Positions 43,600 to 52,885 of a stretch of DNA of 64,000 nt are shown in pieces (within the stretch, counting starts at the first letter, position 1; each line of letters starts with the position of its first letter). Below the pieces are notes generated by a model, which was not told the DNA's origin, did no database searches, and worked only from the letters and a program-made list of their open reading frames with translations. A program made the translations under genes and the position numbers. Origin of the DNA: Acetobacteraceae bacterium (GTDB taxonomy: Bacteria; Pseudomonadota; Alphaproteobacteria; Acetobacterales; Acetobacteraceae); NCBI GenBank assembly GCA_003164135.1, contig PLSD01000030.1:1-64000 (forward strand). Reading direction: 5' to 3'.

Positions 43600-43771
43600 A
43601 TTGGTATTCTGCCATGGCAAGTTGTGGATGTCGCCCCTATCCAACGGGCGGAAGCGGTTTTAGCGAGAACGCCCTGCGGCGGCTGATCCGAGGCTCAAGC
43701 TTCATCGTATATTCAAGCAGCCGGAAGTGATCGGATGCTAGATAATTTTCACCGGAGAGGTGGGACTAAGG

Positions 43772-44455
43772 ATGGAACGGCGGCGGTTTTTAACGGGAGC
43801 CACGGCGATGGCCATGACGGGGCCGGTGTTCGCAGAGGCGTTGCCCGTGCCGCCGGGGGGGCAGATGGCATTTCAGGTGCTGCGCAATGGCACGCCGATT
43901 GGCGAACACCATCTGCGTTTCACCCGTAGCGGCGATGAGCTGGTGGTGGATATCAACATAGCTCTGCTGGTGACGTTCGCCGGGATTACGGTGTTCCGCT
44001 ATGGTGCCACCGTGACGGAACGGTGGTCGGGCGGCGTGTTCCAGAGCCTGGAGAGCCAGGTGAACGACAACGGCACCCAGCTTGAGGTGCATGCGCATAA
44101 AACCGCCGCCGGTTACGATGTGGTGGGGGTCAACCACACCTACCCGGCAAAGAGTTACCCGGAATATACTGCGCCGCCGGACAGCATGCCCTTGACCTAT
44201 TGGAACAAGGCGATGCTGAACGGCACGATCATCAACGTGCAGACCGCGCATTGCTATCCGGCGATTGTGAACTCCGCGGGCTGGAGCAAGCTGCCCACTG
44301 CCGGGACTGGAGCCGGGAACGGGTTTATTGTGGCGCAGCGCTTCGATGTTACGGGCAAACTGCATTTAAGCGTGTGGTACGACCAGTTTGCCCAGTGGTC
44401 CGGGCTGGCGTTTCATCTTGGCGGTGACGAAAGCTACGAGAAAATAATTACCTGA
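43772..44455 (+). CDS. exported protein of DUF6134 family
   Basis: About 227 aa. ATG 43772 follows GGAGAGG by 11 nt. The N-terminus MERRRFLTGATAMAMTGPVFAEA looks like a Tat-type signal (RRRFL). The mature part is beta-rich with FRYGATVTERWSGGVF and LTYWNKAMLN, matching DUF6134. Function unknown; no neighbour suggests a role. Confidence 0.75.
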   Translation: MERRRFLTGATAMAMTGPVFAEALPVPPGGQMAFQVLRNGTPIGEHHLRFTRSGDELVVDINIALLVTFAGITVFRYGATVTERWSGGVFQSLESQVNDNGTQLEVHAHKTAAGYDVVGVNHTYPAKSYPEYTAPPDSMPLTYWNKAMLNGTIINVQTAHCYPAIVNSAGWSKLPTAGTGAGNGFIVAQRFDVTGKLHLSVWYDQFAQWSGLAFHLGGDESYEKIIT

Positions 44456-44482
44456 CTCCGGCTGGGTTTAGTCGAACTGGGT

Positions 44483-44764
44483 TCAGCCGAACTTCTTTTC
44501 CGGATGGCGCAGGTGCCAGAGGCGCTCATGCGCGGCCACCAGGCTCTCGATGCTTTTACGGCGGTTGGCATCCGGCGGCACGGTGCGGCGGGTCAACATG
44601 GCTTCCAGAATACGCAGCAACTGTTCGGCGATTTCATAGTCGCCCTGGTCGCAGGCGTGGTGGAAGGCGATGAGAATTTTATCGGACAAACGACGGCTAT
44701 AGCGTGGCACCGCAGCGCCTGCCTTGACCTGGGTCTCTATGTCGTCCTCGGGTACACTTGCCAT
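44483..44764 (-). CDS. conserved hypothetical small protein
   Basis: About 93 aa from ATG 44764 (a TTG at 44779 is possible). It is helical and charged, with RRLSDKILIAFHHACDQGDYEIAEQLLRILEAML and a basic middle, and no signal or membrane segment. I do not recognise a named domain. It is on the minus strand between the DUF6134 gene and nrdB. Confidence 0.6.
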   Translation of the reverse strand: MASVPEDDIETQVKAGAAVPRYSRRLSDKILIAFHHACDQGDYEIAEQLLRILEAMLTRRTVPPDANRRKSIESLVAAHERLWHLRHPEKKFG

Positions 44765-44992
44765 GTTGCGATAGTCCAAAATAAAGCCGCCAAATCCAAT
44801 AAGACGCTGATCGATCTGCTAATTAGGCGGGCCGAACGCGGTAACATCCCCAGATATGGTGATTATTAGAATAAATACAGGTGCCGCGCTACGGAAAAAG
44901 CGGCAACCCTTTGATTGCACTTAGCTAGTTACGGCTAGTTACGTTTATCCAATACAACCTCAAGGTTAATAGATGTTAATGATGCCAGGATT

Positions 44993-46018
44993 TTATTGTA
45001 CCGGCAAGCTGCCGTCCGGCTCGGCGGCGGCAAAATCGGAGAAAGCGTCTTCCCAACTTCCGGTGGTGGAGGCCTTGCTGTATTCGGTGGAGCGGTTTTC
45101 GAAGAAATTCGCGTGTTCCACCGCGTTCAGCATCTCGTCCAGCCAGGGTAGGGGGTTTTTGTCGACGTGGAACAGCACGTTCAGGCCGAGCTGGGTGAGG
45201 CGGCGATCGGCGATGTAGCGGATGTAGCGCTTCACCTCTTCCGCGGTCAGACCCTCCACGGCGCCCAGTTCGAAGGCGAGGTCGATAAAGGCGTCCTCGT
45301 GGTCGACGATGGTGGCGCAAGTCAGGTAGAGGTCGCGGCGCAGTTCCTCGGTCCAGATTTCCGGGTTTTCCTGCACGAAGGTGCGGAACAGCTTGATGAT
45401 GGACTCGCAATGCAGCGATTCGTCGCGCACCGACCAGGTGATGATCTGGCCCATGCCCTTCATTTTGTTGAAGCGCGGGAAGTTGAGCAGGATGGCGAAG
45501 GAGGCGAACAGCTGCAGGCCCTCGGTGAAGGCGCCGAACGCGGCCAGGGTTTTGGCGATGTTATGCTTATTATCGACCGAGAAGCCGTGCATAAAGTCGT
45601 ATTTATCCTTCATTTCCTTGTACTTAAGGAACGCGGTGTATTCGACCTCGGGCATGCCCACGGTGTCGAGCAGATGCGAGTAGGCGGCGATGTGGATGGT
45701 CTCGATGTTCGAGAAGGCCGAGAGCATCATCAGCACTTCGGTGGGTTTGAACACCTGGGAATACTGCTTCATGTAGCAGTTGTTCACCTCGACATCCGCC
45801 TGGGTGAAGAAGCGGAAAATCTGCGTGAGCAGGTTGCGCTCGGCCAAAGTGAGATTTTTGTGCCAGTCCTTCACGTCATCGGCGAGCGGCACTTCCTCGG
45901 GCAGCCAATGCACGCGCTGCTGCGTCAACCAGGCGTCGTAGGCCCAGGGGTAGCGGAACGGCTTGTACACCGGGTTTTCTGTGAGCAGGTCGATTTTGAC
46001 GGGCAGATTTTCGCTCAT
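44993..46018 (-). CDS. nrdB: ribonucleoside-diphosphate reductase beta subunit
   Basis: A 341-aa class I R2 subunit. Di-iron ligands are visible: Asp in FTQADVEV, Glu and His in NIETIHIAAY, Glu in FTEGLQL, Glu/His in RDESLHCE. The radical Tyr is in IHIAAYSH. The C-terminus would contact NrdA. It lies downstream of nrdA with a GC-hairpin cluster between. Confidence 0.95.
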   Translation of the reverse strand: MSENLPVKIDLLTENPVYKPFRYPWAYDAWLTQQRVHWLPEEVPLADDVKDWHKNLTLAERNLLTQIFRFFTQADVEVNNCYMKQYSQVFKPTEVLMMLSAFSNIETIHIAAYSHLLDTVGMPEVEYTAFLKYKEMKDKYDFMHGFSVDNKHNIAKTLAAFGAFTEGLQLFASFAILLNFPRFNKMKGMGQIITWSVRDESLHCESIIKLFRTFVQENPEIWTEELRRDLYLTCATIVDHEDAFIDLAFELGAVEGLTAEEVKRYIRYIADRRLTQLGLNVLFHVDKNPLPWLDEMLNAVEHANFFENRSTEYSKASTTGSWEDAFSDFAAAEPDGSLPVQ

Positions 46019-46058
46019 GGTCTTAAGGCCTTGAAGTTATGTTTTTTATTGGACAGGG

Positions 46059-46142
46059 CCAAGGGGCGCCGCCCCTTGGATCCCGGCCAGGGCTCTGCCC
46101 TGGGTCCGCTGGGGCCACGGGCCCCAGACCCCGATAATGGGG
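46059..46142. repeat. cluster of GC-rich hairpins between nrdA and nrdB
   Basis: Consecutive small perfect stems: CCAAGGGGC/GCCCCTTGG (46059-46079), CCAGGGC/GCCCTGG (46087-46103), CTGGGGCC/GGCCCCAG (46109-46127) and CCCC/GGGG (46129-46142). Multi-hairpin intergenic elements of this kind recur in Acetobacteraceae genomes. Here they could lower nrdB expression or protect the upstream message. Confidence 0.7.
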
Positions 46143-46159
46143 CCTGGGGCCTTAACTGG

Positions 46160-48034
46160 CTACTGGCAGGCCAGGCATTCCTCGTAATTCGTCGAGGCCG
46201 GCACCTGCACGACGGGGGCGGACTCGACTGGAATGCCCGTGAACTCATCCGGGCGGACGGCTTTCTCGGAAACGGTGTCAGCCCGCTGGATCGAGAGCGA
46301 ACGGCAGTAATACAATGATTTTACGCCTTTTTTCCAGGCCTGGTAGTGGTACTGGTGAAGGTCGCGCTTGTTCACATTGGCCGGGACGAAGATGTTGATC
46401 GACTGGCTCTGGCAGATATAGGGCGTGCGGTCGGCGGCGTGTTCGATGATCCAGCGCTGATCCAGCTCGAACGCGGTTTTATACACGTCCTTCTCGTGCG
46501 GGGTGAGGAAGTCCAGATGCTGCACGCTGCCCTTGGTGGTGGTGATGGAGGACCAGGTCTCATCGTCGTCACGGCCGTATTTGGCCAGCAGTTTCTGCAA
46601 AGGCCGGTTGCGCACGGAAAAGCTGCCGGAGAGGGTCTTTTGCAGGAACACGTTGGCGGCGATCGGCTCGATGCCCGGCGAGGTGTTGCCGGTGATGATG
46701 GAGATCGAGGCGGTCGGCGCGATGGCGATTTTGTGCGAGAAGCGCTCCATGACGCCGTAGTCGGCGGCATCCGGGCAGGGGCCGCGTTCTTCCGCCAGCT
46801 TCTTCGAGGCAGCATCAGCGCCGGCGCGTAAGTGCTTGAACATCTTCACGTTCCACACTTTGGCCATCACGCTTTCCCATGGCACGTTCTGGTCCTGCAG
46901 GAAGGAGTGGAAGCCCATGACGCCGAGGCCGACGGAGCGCTCGCGCATGGCGGCGTATTTCGCCTTTTCCATCAGGTCCGGCGCCTTGTCGATGAAATCC
47001 TGCAGCACGTTGTCGAGGAAGCGCATCACGTCCTCGATGAACTGCTCGTCCTTGTGCCACTCGAACCAGGTTTCCAGGTTGAGCGAGGACAGGCAGCAGA
47101 CCGCGGTGCGCTGCTTGCCGTATTGGTCAATGCCGGTGGGCAGAGTGATTTCGGCGCAGAGGTTGGAGGTTTTCACTTCCAGCCCGGCGAGTTTGTGGTG
47201 TTCCGGACGGGCGTTGTTTACGTGGTCGGAGAAGATGAGGTACGGCTCGCCGGTTTCGATGCGGGCGGTTAGGATGCGCACCCACAGCGCGCGGGCTGAA
47301 ATGCTGCGCACATGGGCGCGGTCCTTCGGCGAGGTGAGGACCCATTCGGAGTCCGATTCCACGGCACGCATGAAAGCGTCGGAGATCAGGATGCCGTGGT
47401 GCAGGTTGAGCGCCTTGCGGTTGGGGTCGCCGCCGGTGGGGCGGCGGATTTCGATGAATTCCTCGATTTCCGGGTGCCAGACCGGCAGGTACACCGCCGC
47501 CGAGCCACGGCGCAGGCTGCCCTGGCTGATGGCGAGCGTGAGGCTGTCCATGACGCGGATGAAGGGGACGACGCCGGAGGTTTTGCCGTTCTGGCCGACT
47601 TTTTCGCCGATGGAGCGCAGATTGCCCCAGTACGAGCCGATGCCGCCGCCCTTGGAGGCAAGCCAGACGTTCTCGTTCCACAGGCCGACGATGCCATCGA
47701 GCGAATCGGAAGCCTCGTTGAGGAAGCAGGAGATCGGCAGGCCGCGATCCGTGCCGCCGTTGGAGAGCACCGGGGTGGCGGGCATGAACCACATTTTGCT
47801 GATGTAGTCGTAAAGGCGCTGCGCGTGCGCGGCGTTGTCGCCGTAGTATGAGGCGACGCGGGCGAACAGATCCTGGTAGCCCTCGCCGGGGAGGAGGTAG
47901 CGGTCATCCAGCGTGGCGCGGCCGAAATCGGTCAGCAGCGCATCGCGGGAACGGTCAATATGCACCTGATGGCGGCCTCGCATCTGGACGCCGTCGTCGA
48001 GCAGGACTGCTTCAGGCTTCGTCATCACATTCAT
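46160..48034 (-). CDS. nrdA: ribonucleoside-diphosphate reductase alpha subunit
   Basis: About 624 aa from ATG 48034 (MNVMTKPEAV), preceded by AGGGG on the minus strand; an upstream in-frame ATG at 48079 would run into the regulatory region. The R1 barrel has NLCAEITLP and CCLSSLNLE cysteines, RSVGLGVMGFHSFL, and the C-terminal EECLACQ redox pair. No long ATP-cone is seen at the N-terminus. Confidence 0.95.
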   Translation of the reverse strand: MNVMTKPEAVLLDDGVQMRGRHQVHIDRSRDALLTDFGRATLDDRYLLPGEGYQDLFARVASYYGDNAAHAQRLYDYISKMWFMPATPVLSNGGTDRGLPISCFLNEASDSLDGIVGLWNENVWLASKGGGIGSYWGNLRSIGEKVGQNGKTSGVVPFIRVMDSLTLAISQGSLRRGSAAVYLPVWHPEIEEFIEIRRPTGGDPNRKALNLHHGILISDAFMRAVESDSEWVLTSPKDRAHVRSISARALWVRILTARIETGEPYLIFSDHVNNARPEHHKLAGLEVKTSNLCAEITLPTGIDQYGKQRTAVCCLSSLNLETWFEWHKDEQFIEDVMRFLDNVLQDFIDKAPDLMEKAKYAAMRERSVGLGVMGFHSFLQDQNVPWESVMAKVWNVKMFKHLRAGADAASKKLAEERGPCPDAADYGVMERFSHKIAIAPTASISIITGNTSPGIEPIAANVFLQKTLSGSFSVRNRPLQKLLAKYGRDDDETWSSITTTKGSVQHLDFLTPHEKDVYKTAFELDQRWIIEHAADRTPYICQSQSINIFVPANVNKRDLHQYHYQAWKKGVKSLYYCRSLSIQRADTVSEKAVRPDEFTGIPVESAPVVQVPASTNYEECLACQ

Positions 48035-48070
48035 TTGGCCGACCCCTGTAAATCTTAAACGCAGGTAACT

Positions 48071-48115
48071 ATACAACATCTAGTCGTGAATGAAAGCAAT
48101 CAATACTAGATGTGT
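48071..48115. promoter_or_regulatory. candidate NrdR-box pair upstream of nrdA
   Basis: A perfect 9-bp inverted repeat, ACATCTAGT (48076-48084) and ACTAGATGT (48105-48113), with 20 nt between. Each arm lies in a sequence resembling half of the NrdR box (ATACAACATCTAGTCG on the left). The paired arrangement upstream of nrdA is what NrdR sites show, though the spacing does not fit the consensus exactly. Confidence 0.45.
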
Positions 48116-48271
48116 CTGGCAGAGATTTTTTTCTTGGTCCGATTCTAAGCGAGTCACCGGCCAGGCAATCTGTCTATGTTTCTATTATGTTCTTAACAGG
48201 CTGCCCTCCGCAAGTACAAAATACCTCGGTTCTGGCGTGACGACTCCGCATGGGCAGGGTAGCGTTCCCGC

Positions 48272-49636
48272 ATGACGGGGGCGCAAAAGTTTACGCACGA
48301 AGAAATTCTCCCCGTCATTCGTGGCGTGGCGCTGTGCATTCTGCTCGCGGCGCTGGACCAGACGATTATTGTGCCGGCGGTGCCGCGCATGGCGCGCGAT
48401 TTGGGCGGCGGGGCGCATATCGCCTGGATTATCTCCGCATACCTGCTGACCGGCACGGCGGCGACGCCGATTTTCGGGCGGCTTTCGGATATTTATGGGC
48501 GGCGGCGGCTGATGCAGCCGGCAATCCTCGTGTTCGCGGTTGCCTCCCTGGGCTGCGCGGCGGCGGGGCATTTCTGGGAGATTACGCTGTGGCGGGCGGT
48601 GCAGGGCATCGGCGGCGCTGGTTTGATGGTGATCGCGCAGACGGCGATTGCCGATGTGGCGCCGCCGCGCGAGCGGGGCCGCTACCAGATATATATGAGT
48701 GGCATGTGGGGCATCGCCAGCATTGCCGGGCCCATGCTCGGCGGAGCGCTCACCGATAGTGTTTCCTGGCGGGGGATTTTCTGGATCAACCTGCCGCTTT
48801 GCGCGTTGGCCTGGGTAATGAGCAGCCGGGCGCTGCGGCGGCTGCCGCCGCACACCGGCGGGGGGAAGAAGATCGACTTCCTCGGCGCGGCGCTGCTGGT
48901 GAGCGCGATTACCGCCTGGCTGGTGCTGTGCGCCTCGGGCGGGCGGGATTTCGCCTGGGACTCGCGGGCAACGCTGATCCTGGTGGTAGCCGGGGTGGTG
49001 TTTACGGGGCTGACCGCCTGGGTTGAGCATCATGCGTCCGTGCCGATGCTACCGCTGCGGCTATTCAGCAATGGCACGGTGCTGGGCGGGCTGCTGCTCT
49101 CGGCCACCAATTCGCTGTGCACGTTTGGCGGCTCGCTGCTGCTGCCGCTGTTCTTCCAATACATAAAGCATACCAGCGCCGCTGCCTCCGGCCTGTACAC
49201 CACGCCGTTCCTGCTGGCGTTCGTGGTACTCTCTTATATAGGCGGTAAAATTTCCCGCGCGCTGGGACGCACCAAGCCAACCATGCTGGTGGCTTTGGCC
49301 GTATGCGTGCTGGGGCTGGGATTGCTGGCGACCATGGATGCCGGCACGCCGCTGGTATTGTGCGAAATCTACAGCGTTTGCCTGGGCGGGGGCATCGGCC
49401 TGGTGCAGCCCAACATTACGGTGGCTATCCAGAACGCGGCGGAGCGGGGGGATGTTGGCGTTGCCACCGGCTGCATGCTGCTGTTCCGCGCCATTGGCGG
49501 TGCATTTGGCGCGACGCTGGCGGCGGTGATGCTGATGGCGCACGGGTTTGGCGCGGGATTTGGCGCCTGCGCGGTGGTGGCACTGCTGGCGGTGGGGATC
49601 GCCGCGGTAATGCGCGATGCGCTGCTGCGCTCGTAG
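48272..49636 (+). CDS. MFS multidrug exporter, DHA2-like (14-TM)
   Basis: A 454-aa drug:H+ antiporter. Motif A GRLSDIYGRRRLM follows the second helix, and motif C-like GIASIAGPMLGGALTD is present. The many hydrophobic segments fit a 14-TM (EmrB/QacA) type. It is divergent from nrdA with a ~240-bp gap. Substrate unknown. Confidence 0.9.
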   Translation: MTGAQKFTHEEILPVIRGVALCILLAALDQTIIVPAVPRMARDLGGGAHIAWIISAYLLTGTAATPIFGRLSDIYGRRRLMQPAILVFAVASLGCAAAGHFWEITLWRAVQGIGGAGLMVIAQTAIADVAPPRERGRYQIYMSGMWGIASIAGPMLGGALTDSVSWRGIFWINLPLCALAWVMSSRALRRLPPHTGGGKKIDFLGAALLVSAITAWLVLCASGGRDFAWDSRATLILVVAGVVFTGLTAWVEHHASVPMLPLRLFSNGTVLGGLLLSATNSLCTFGGSLLLPLFFQYIKHTSAAASGLYTTPFLLAFVVLSYIGGKISRALGRTKPTMLVALAVCVLGLGLLATMDAGTPLVLCEIYSVCLGGGIGLVQPNITVAIQNAAERGDVGVATGCMLLFRAIGGAFGATLAAVMLMAHGFGAGFGACAVVALLAVGIAAVMRDALLRS

Positions 49637-49721
49637 CGTTTGATGTAAATCATTGTCCGGCACCTGCTGGCCGGGATTTAAAGATGCGGTTAAGCTGGAT
49701 GCATCGAAGAGGAGTGGTCGC

Positions 49722-50654
49722 GTGGGAATTCTTGGTACCATCAACAAGATTTTAGGCCGTCAGACCAGCGCCGAACCGGCTCCGCCAGCCGTGCCGGCGG
49801 TTCCCGCCGCGCCCGTGGTCCGGTTTGCCGATGTTGCGGAATACCCCGACGAGAACCTGATCCCGTATCTGGACCGCAGCGATGTGGACGAGACCAAGCT
49901 CACCCCCACGCAACTGGAATGGCGGCGCGATGGCGTGCTGAACCTGCCCGGCTTTATCCCCGATGAGGTGACGGAGCCGTATCTGCAGCGCCGCATCGAA
50001 CATAAGAAGAAGCATGGCTGGCTGATCGCCTCACCTTATATGTACGTGCCGGAGATGCGCGACCTCGCCCTCTACCCGCCGATGATGGCGAAGATGAAAG
50101 AGGTGATCGGCGAGGACATGATGCTGCACCTCTGCCTCACCGGCTGGATGAGCTCGCAGCGCGGCTGGCACCAGGACGACTACCTCAACCCGCCCTTCGT
50201 GAACTCCTGGTACGCGGCGGTGTGGATCGCGCTGGGTGATATCGACCCTGACAGCGGACCGTTCGAGTATATTCCCGGCTCGCACCGCTGGCCGCTGCTG
50301 CGCGGTGAGAAAGTGCGCCAGTTCCTCACCGAGGAAGAACTCTCCCGCCGGGCGCCGGGTACTGGCATCAACCACTGGGAAAAATATGCCGAGCGTTTCC
50401 TCAACCCGGCAATCGATACGCAGATCAAGGATTTTGGCCGCCCGCCGGTCAGCTTCCTGGCCAAGCGCGGCGATGTGCTGGTGTGGCACGGGCGGTTGAT
50501 CCATCGCGGCTCGAACCCGAAGGTGCCGGGCATGGAGCGCCGTTCGCTGATTGCGCATTACTCGGGCGTGAACCACCGGCCGGACATGCCCGAACGCGCG
50601 CAGGACCAGAACGGCGAGACCTACGCAGTGTTTCATACGCCGCTGGTGGATTGA
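49722..50654 (+). CDS. phytanoyl-CoA dioxygenase (PhyH) family protein
   Basis: About 310 aa. GTG 49722 has AGAGGAG 8 nt upstream; upstream in-frame codons run towards the MFS stop. It is a Fe(II)/2-oxoglutarate oxygenase with H150-x-D152 (GWHQDDY), the distal His in GRLIHRGSNPK (H261) and SGPFEYIPGSHRW. Substrate unknown. It ends convergently with the methyltransferase gene with a 22-nt overlap. Confidence 0.88.
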   Translation: MGILGTINKILGRQTSAEPAPPAVPAVPAAPVVRFADVAEYPDENLIPYLDRSDVDETKLTPTQLEWRRDGVLNLPGFIPDEVTEPYLQRRIEHKKKHGWLIASPYMYVPEMRDLALYPPMMAKMKEVIGEDMMLHLCLTGWMSSQRGWHQDDYLNPPFVNSWYAAVWIALGDIDPDSGPFEYIPGSHRWPLLRGEKVRQFLTEEELSRRAPGTGINHWEKYAERFLNPAIDTQIKDFGRPPVSFLAKRGDVLVWHGRLIHRGSNPKVPGMERRSLIAHYSGVNHRPDMPERAQDQNGETYAVFHTPLVD

Positions 50655-51361
50655 GCCTCTCGTAAAATCGCTTGTGCCGCGCCGGTAATTCCGGCGGCGT
50701 CATGCAAAATCAGCCCGGGCAGCACGCGGTCCGGGCTTTTTGCTGCCCGGCGGGCGGAGAGGATGATGATTTTGGCCGGCTCCCCGGCGCGCGGCCAGAG
50801 CGGGAACAAGGTGACGGCGCCGCAACCCGCGCCACGCAGCGCCGCGCTGGCGGTGGCGAATGAGGCGGCGGGCAGAACCAGCGTGATGCTGCCTTTGGGG
50901 CACAGCACGCGGGTGAGCGAGGCGATCCACCCCCCGAGCAGCTCCGGCCCCGCCTGATGCGCCAGGGCGCGGCGCGCGTCCGGCGAGGCGGTGCTTGCGG
51001 CATCGAACCAAGGGGGGTTGGCCATTACGTGGTGGAACGCATGGCTGGGGAAGGGGAGGCGCATGGCGTCGCCCTGGATGCAGAAATTTTGCGCAAATCC
51101 GTTCGCCTGAAAATTCTCGGCGGCGAGGCGGGCGAGGGCAGGCTCGTACTCAACCCCGATGCCGGTAATGCCGGGCACACGCGCCGCCAGGCACAGCAAA
51201 GCCGCCCCGGCGCCCGTGCCTGCCTCCAAAACCAGCTCACCTGCATGGGCCGGTACCGATGCGGCCAGCAGCACCGGCTCGAACCCCGTGCGGTGGCCGG
51301 AGGAAAGTTGCCGGTAGGTCACGCGGCCGCCTAATAATCCGCCTGAGGTGATGTCATTCAT
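50633..51361 (-). CDS. tRNA1(Val) (adenine37-N6)-methyltransferase-like (TrmN6)
   Basis: A 242-aa SAM-dependent methyltransferase: GTGAGAALLCLAARV (SAM loop) and the catalytic NPPW motif in VMANPPWFDA. SGHRTGFEPVLLAA near the start fits TrmN6/YfiC relatives. It is likely to methylate an adenine or a protein glutamine; the former is favoured by NPPW. Its 3' end overlaps the phyH gene by 22 nt. Confidence 0.85.
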   Translation of the reverse strand: MNDITSGGLLGGRVTYRQLSSGHRTGFEPVLLAASVPAHAGELVLEAGTGAGAALLCLAARVPGITGIGVEYEPALARLAAENFQANGFAQNFCIQGDAMRLPFPSHAFHHVMANPPWFDAASTASPDARRALAHQAGPELLGGWIASLTRVLCPKGSITLVLPAASFATASAALRGAGCGAVTLFPLWPRAGEPAKIIILSARRAAKSPDRVLPGLILHDAAGITGAAQAILREAQSTSGV

Positions 51362-51397
51362 GCCAACCGCCTTGACCCTTTTTTGCGTCCGCCCGAT

Positions 51398-52444
51398 ATG
51401 GGGCGTAACGCAAATTACGTTCTCAGGTTAGGCCTAAAAAAATTGGATGGTGCGACGCCTTTGACGACTGACGCTCTGGGCCGGCTCACAGCATTGCTGG
51501 AGCCGGAGCTACAGGCCACCAACCGGGCGATTGTTGCCCGGATGGACAGCCCGGTGGCGCTGATCCCCCAACTGGCCGCGCATCTGGTGGCGGCGGGCGG
51601 CAAGCGCCTGCGTCCGCTGCTCACTTTGGCGGCGGCCAAGCTGTGCGGTTACGAGGGCACGCGGCAGGTCCAGCTCGCGGCCTGCGTCGAGTTCATCCAT
51701 ACCGCGACCTTGCTGCATGACGATGTGGTCGATGAATCCGTGTTGCGGCGCGGTTTTGCCAGCGCCAACGCGGTGTTCGGCAACAAGGCGTCGGTGCTGG
51801 TGGGGGATTTCCTGTTTGCTCGCGCGTTTCAGTTGATGGTGGGCGATGGCTCGCTGGAGGTGCTGCGCATTCTCTCCGACGCCGCGGCCACCATCGCCGA
51901 GGGTGAAGTGCTGCAATTGACCACGCAGAATGACCTCGCCACCACCGAACAAAAATATTTCGACGTGATCCGCGGCAAGACGGCGGCGCTGTTCGCGGCG
52001 GCCTGCGAGGTGGGGGGCGTCATCGCCGACCGCCCGGCGGCGCAATGCGCGGCGCTGGCGCAGTTCGGCATGGACCTCGGCATGGCCTTCCAGTTGGTGG
52101 ATGACGCGCTGGATTATTCCGCCGACGAGGCCGAACTGGGCAAAACCGTGGGCGATGATTTTCGCGAGGGCAAGCTCACCTATCCGGTGTTGCTGGCCAT
52201 TGCCGGGGCTGACGGCAAGGAGCTGGAGTTCTGGACCCGCACGATCGGCCAGGGCGAGCAGACCGAGACCGACCTTGGCACAGCGCTGGCGCTGATGCAG
52301 CAGCATAAGGCGACGCAGCGCAGCGTGGAACGGGCCGATGCCTTTGTGGATTCAGCCTGCGCGGCACTGGCGGCGTTTCCCGCAAGCCCGATGCGCGCGG
52401 CGCTGGAAGATGTGGCGCGCTACACGACAGCGCGGCGGTTTTAA
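51398..52444 (+). CDS. polyprenyl diphosphate synthase (octa-/decaprenyl)
   Basis: About 348 aa from ATG 51398; the start is uncertain because no good ribosome-binding site is seen. First Asp-rich motif DDVVDES and second DDALDY are present, with GGKRLRPLL upstream. Long-chain trans-prenyl synthases of this type supply the quinone side chain. Confidence 0.9.
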   Translation: MGRNANYVLRLGLKKLDGATPLTTDALGRLTALLEPELQATNRAIVARMDSPVALIPQLAAHLVAAGGKRLRPLLTLAAAKLCGYEGTRQVQLAACVEFIHTATLLHDDVVDESVLRRGFASANAVFGNKASVLVGDFLFARAFQLMVGDGSLEVLRILSDAAATIAEGEVLQLTTQNDLATTEQKYFDVIRGKTAALFAAACEVGGVIADRPAAQCAALAQFGMDLGMAFQLVDDALDYSADEAELGKTVGDDFREGKLTYPVLLAIAGADGKELEFWTRTIGQGEQTETDLGTALALMQQHKATQRSVERADAFVDSACAALAAFPASPMRAALEDVARYTTARRF

Positions 52445-52475
52445 GCCGGGAGCCAGCGGCCCCCGGCTGTATTTG

Positions 52476-52811
52476 TTAGACTTTGTCGTTTGCGGGCTCG
52501 GGCGTCAGCACCGAGGTGATGGTTGAGCGCACCACGGCCACGATGACGTTGGGGGCGATTTCCACGTCCACCTGATCGGCGCCGTCAGCGGCCTTTTTCA
52601 CCACACCCACGATGCCGCCGGCGGTGACGACCTTATCGCCGCGCTTGATGGTGGAAAGCCGCGCCTTGAGCTGCTTCTGCTGCTTCTGCGACGGCATGAT
52701 GAGCAGCACGTAGAAAACGCCGAACATGAGCACCAGCGGCGCGAACTGGAAAATGGTGGAATAGGTGCTGCCACCCGTGGCGGCCTGCGCGAAAGCTGGT
52801 GAGATAAACAT
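52476..52811 (-). CDS. yajC: preprotein translocase subunit YajC
   Basis: About 111 aa from ATG 52811 (MFISPAFAQA). One transmembrane helix (FAPLVLMFGVFYVLLIMPSQ) then a basic Lys/Gln-rich stretch and the conserved GDKVVTAGGIVGVV. It is part of the SecDF-YajC holotranslocase. secD is not seen downstream here. Confidence 0.93.
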   Translation of the reverse strand: MFISPAFAQAATGGSTYSTIFQFAPLVLMFGVFYVLLIMPSQKQQKQLKARLSTIKRGDKVVTAGGIVGVVKKAADGADQVDVEIAPNVIVAVVRSTITSVLTPEPANDKV

Positions 52812-52885
52812 ATGGGCTCCTGGTTGCCGTGGATTGCGGCGGACCATAGGTTGCGGCGCGACACAGTCAACTAGGAGACCGATGA

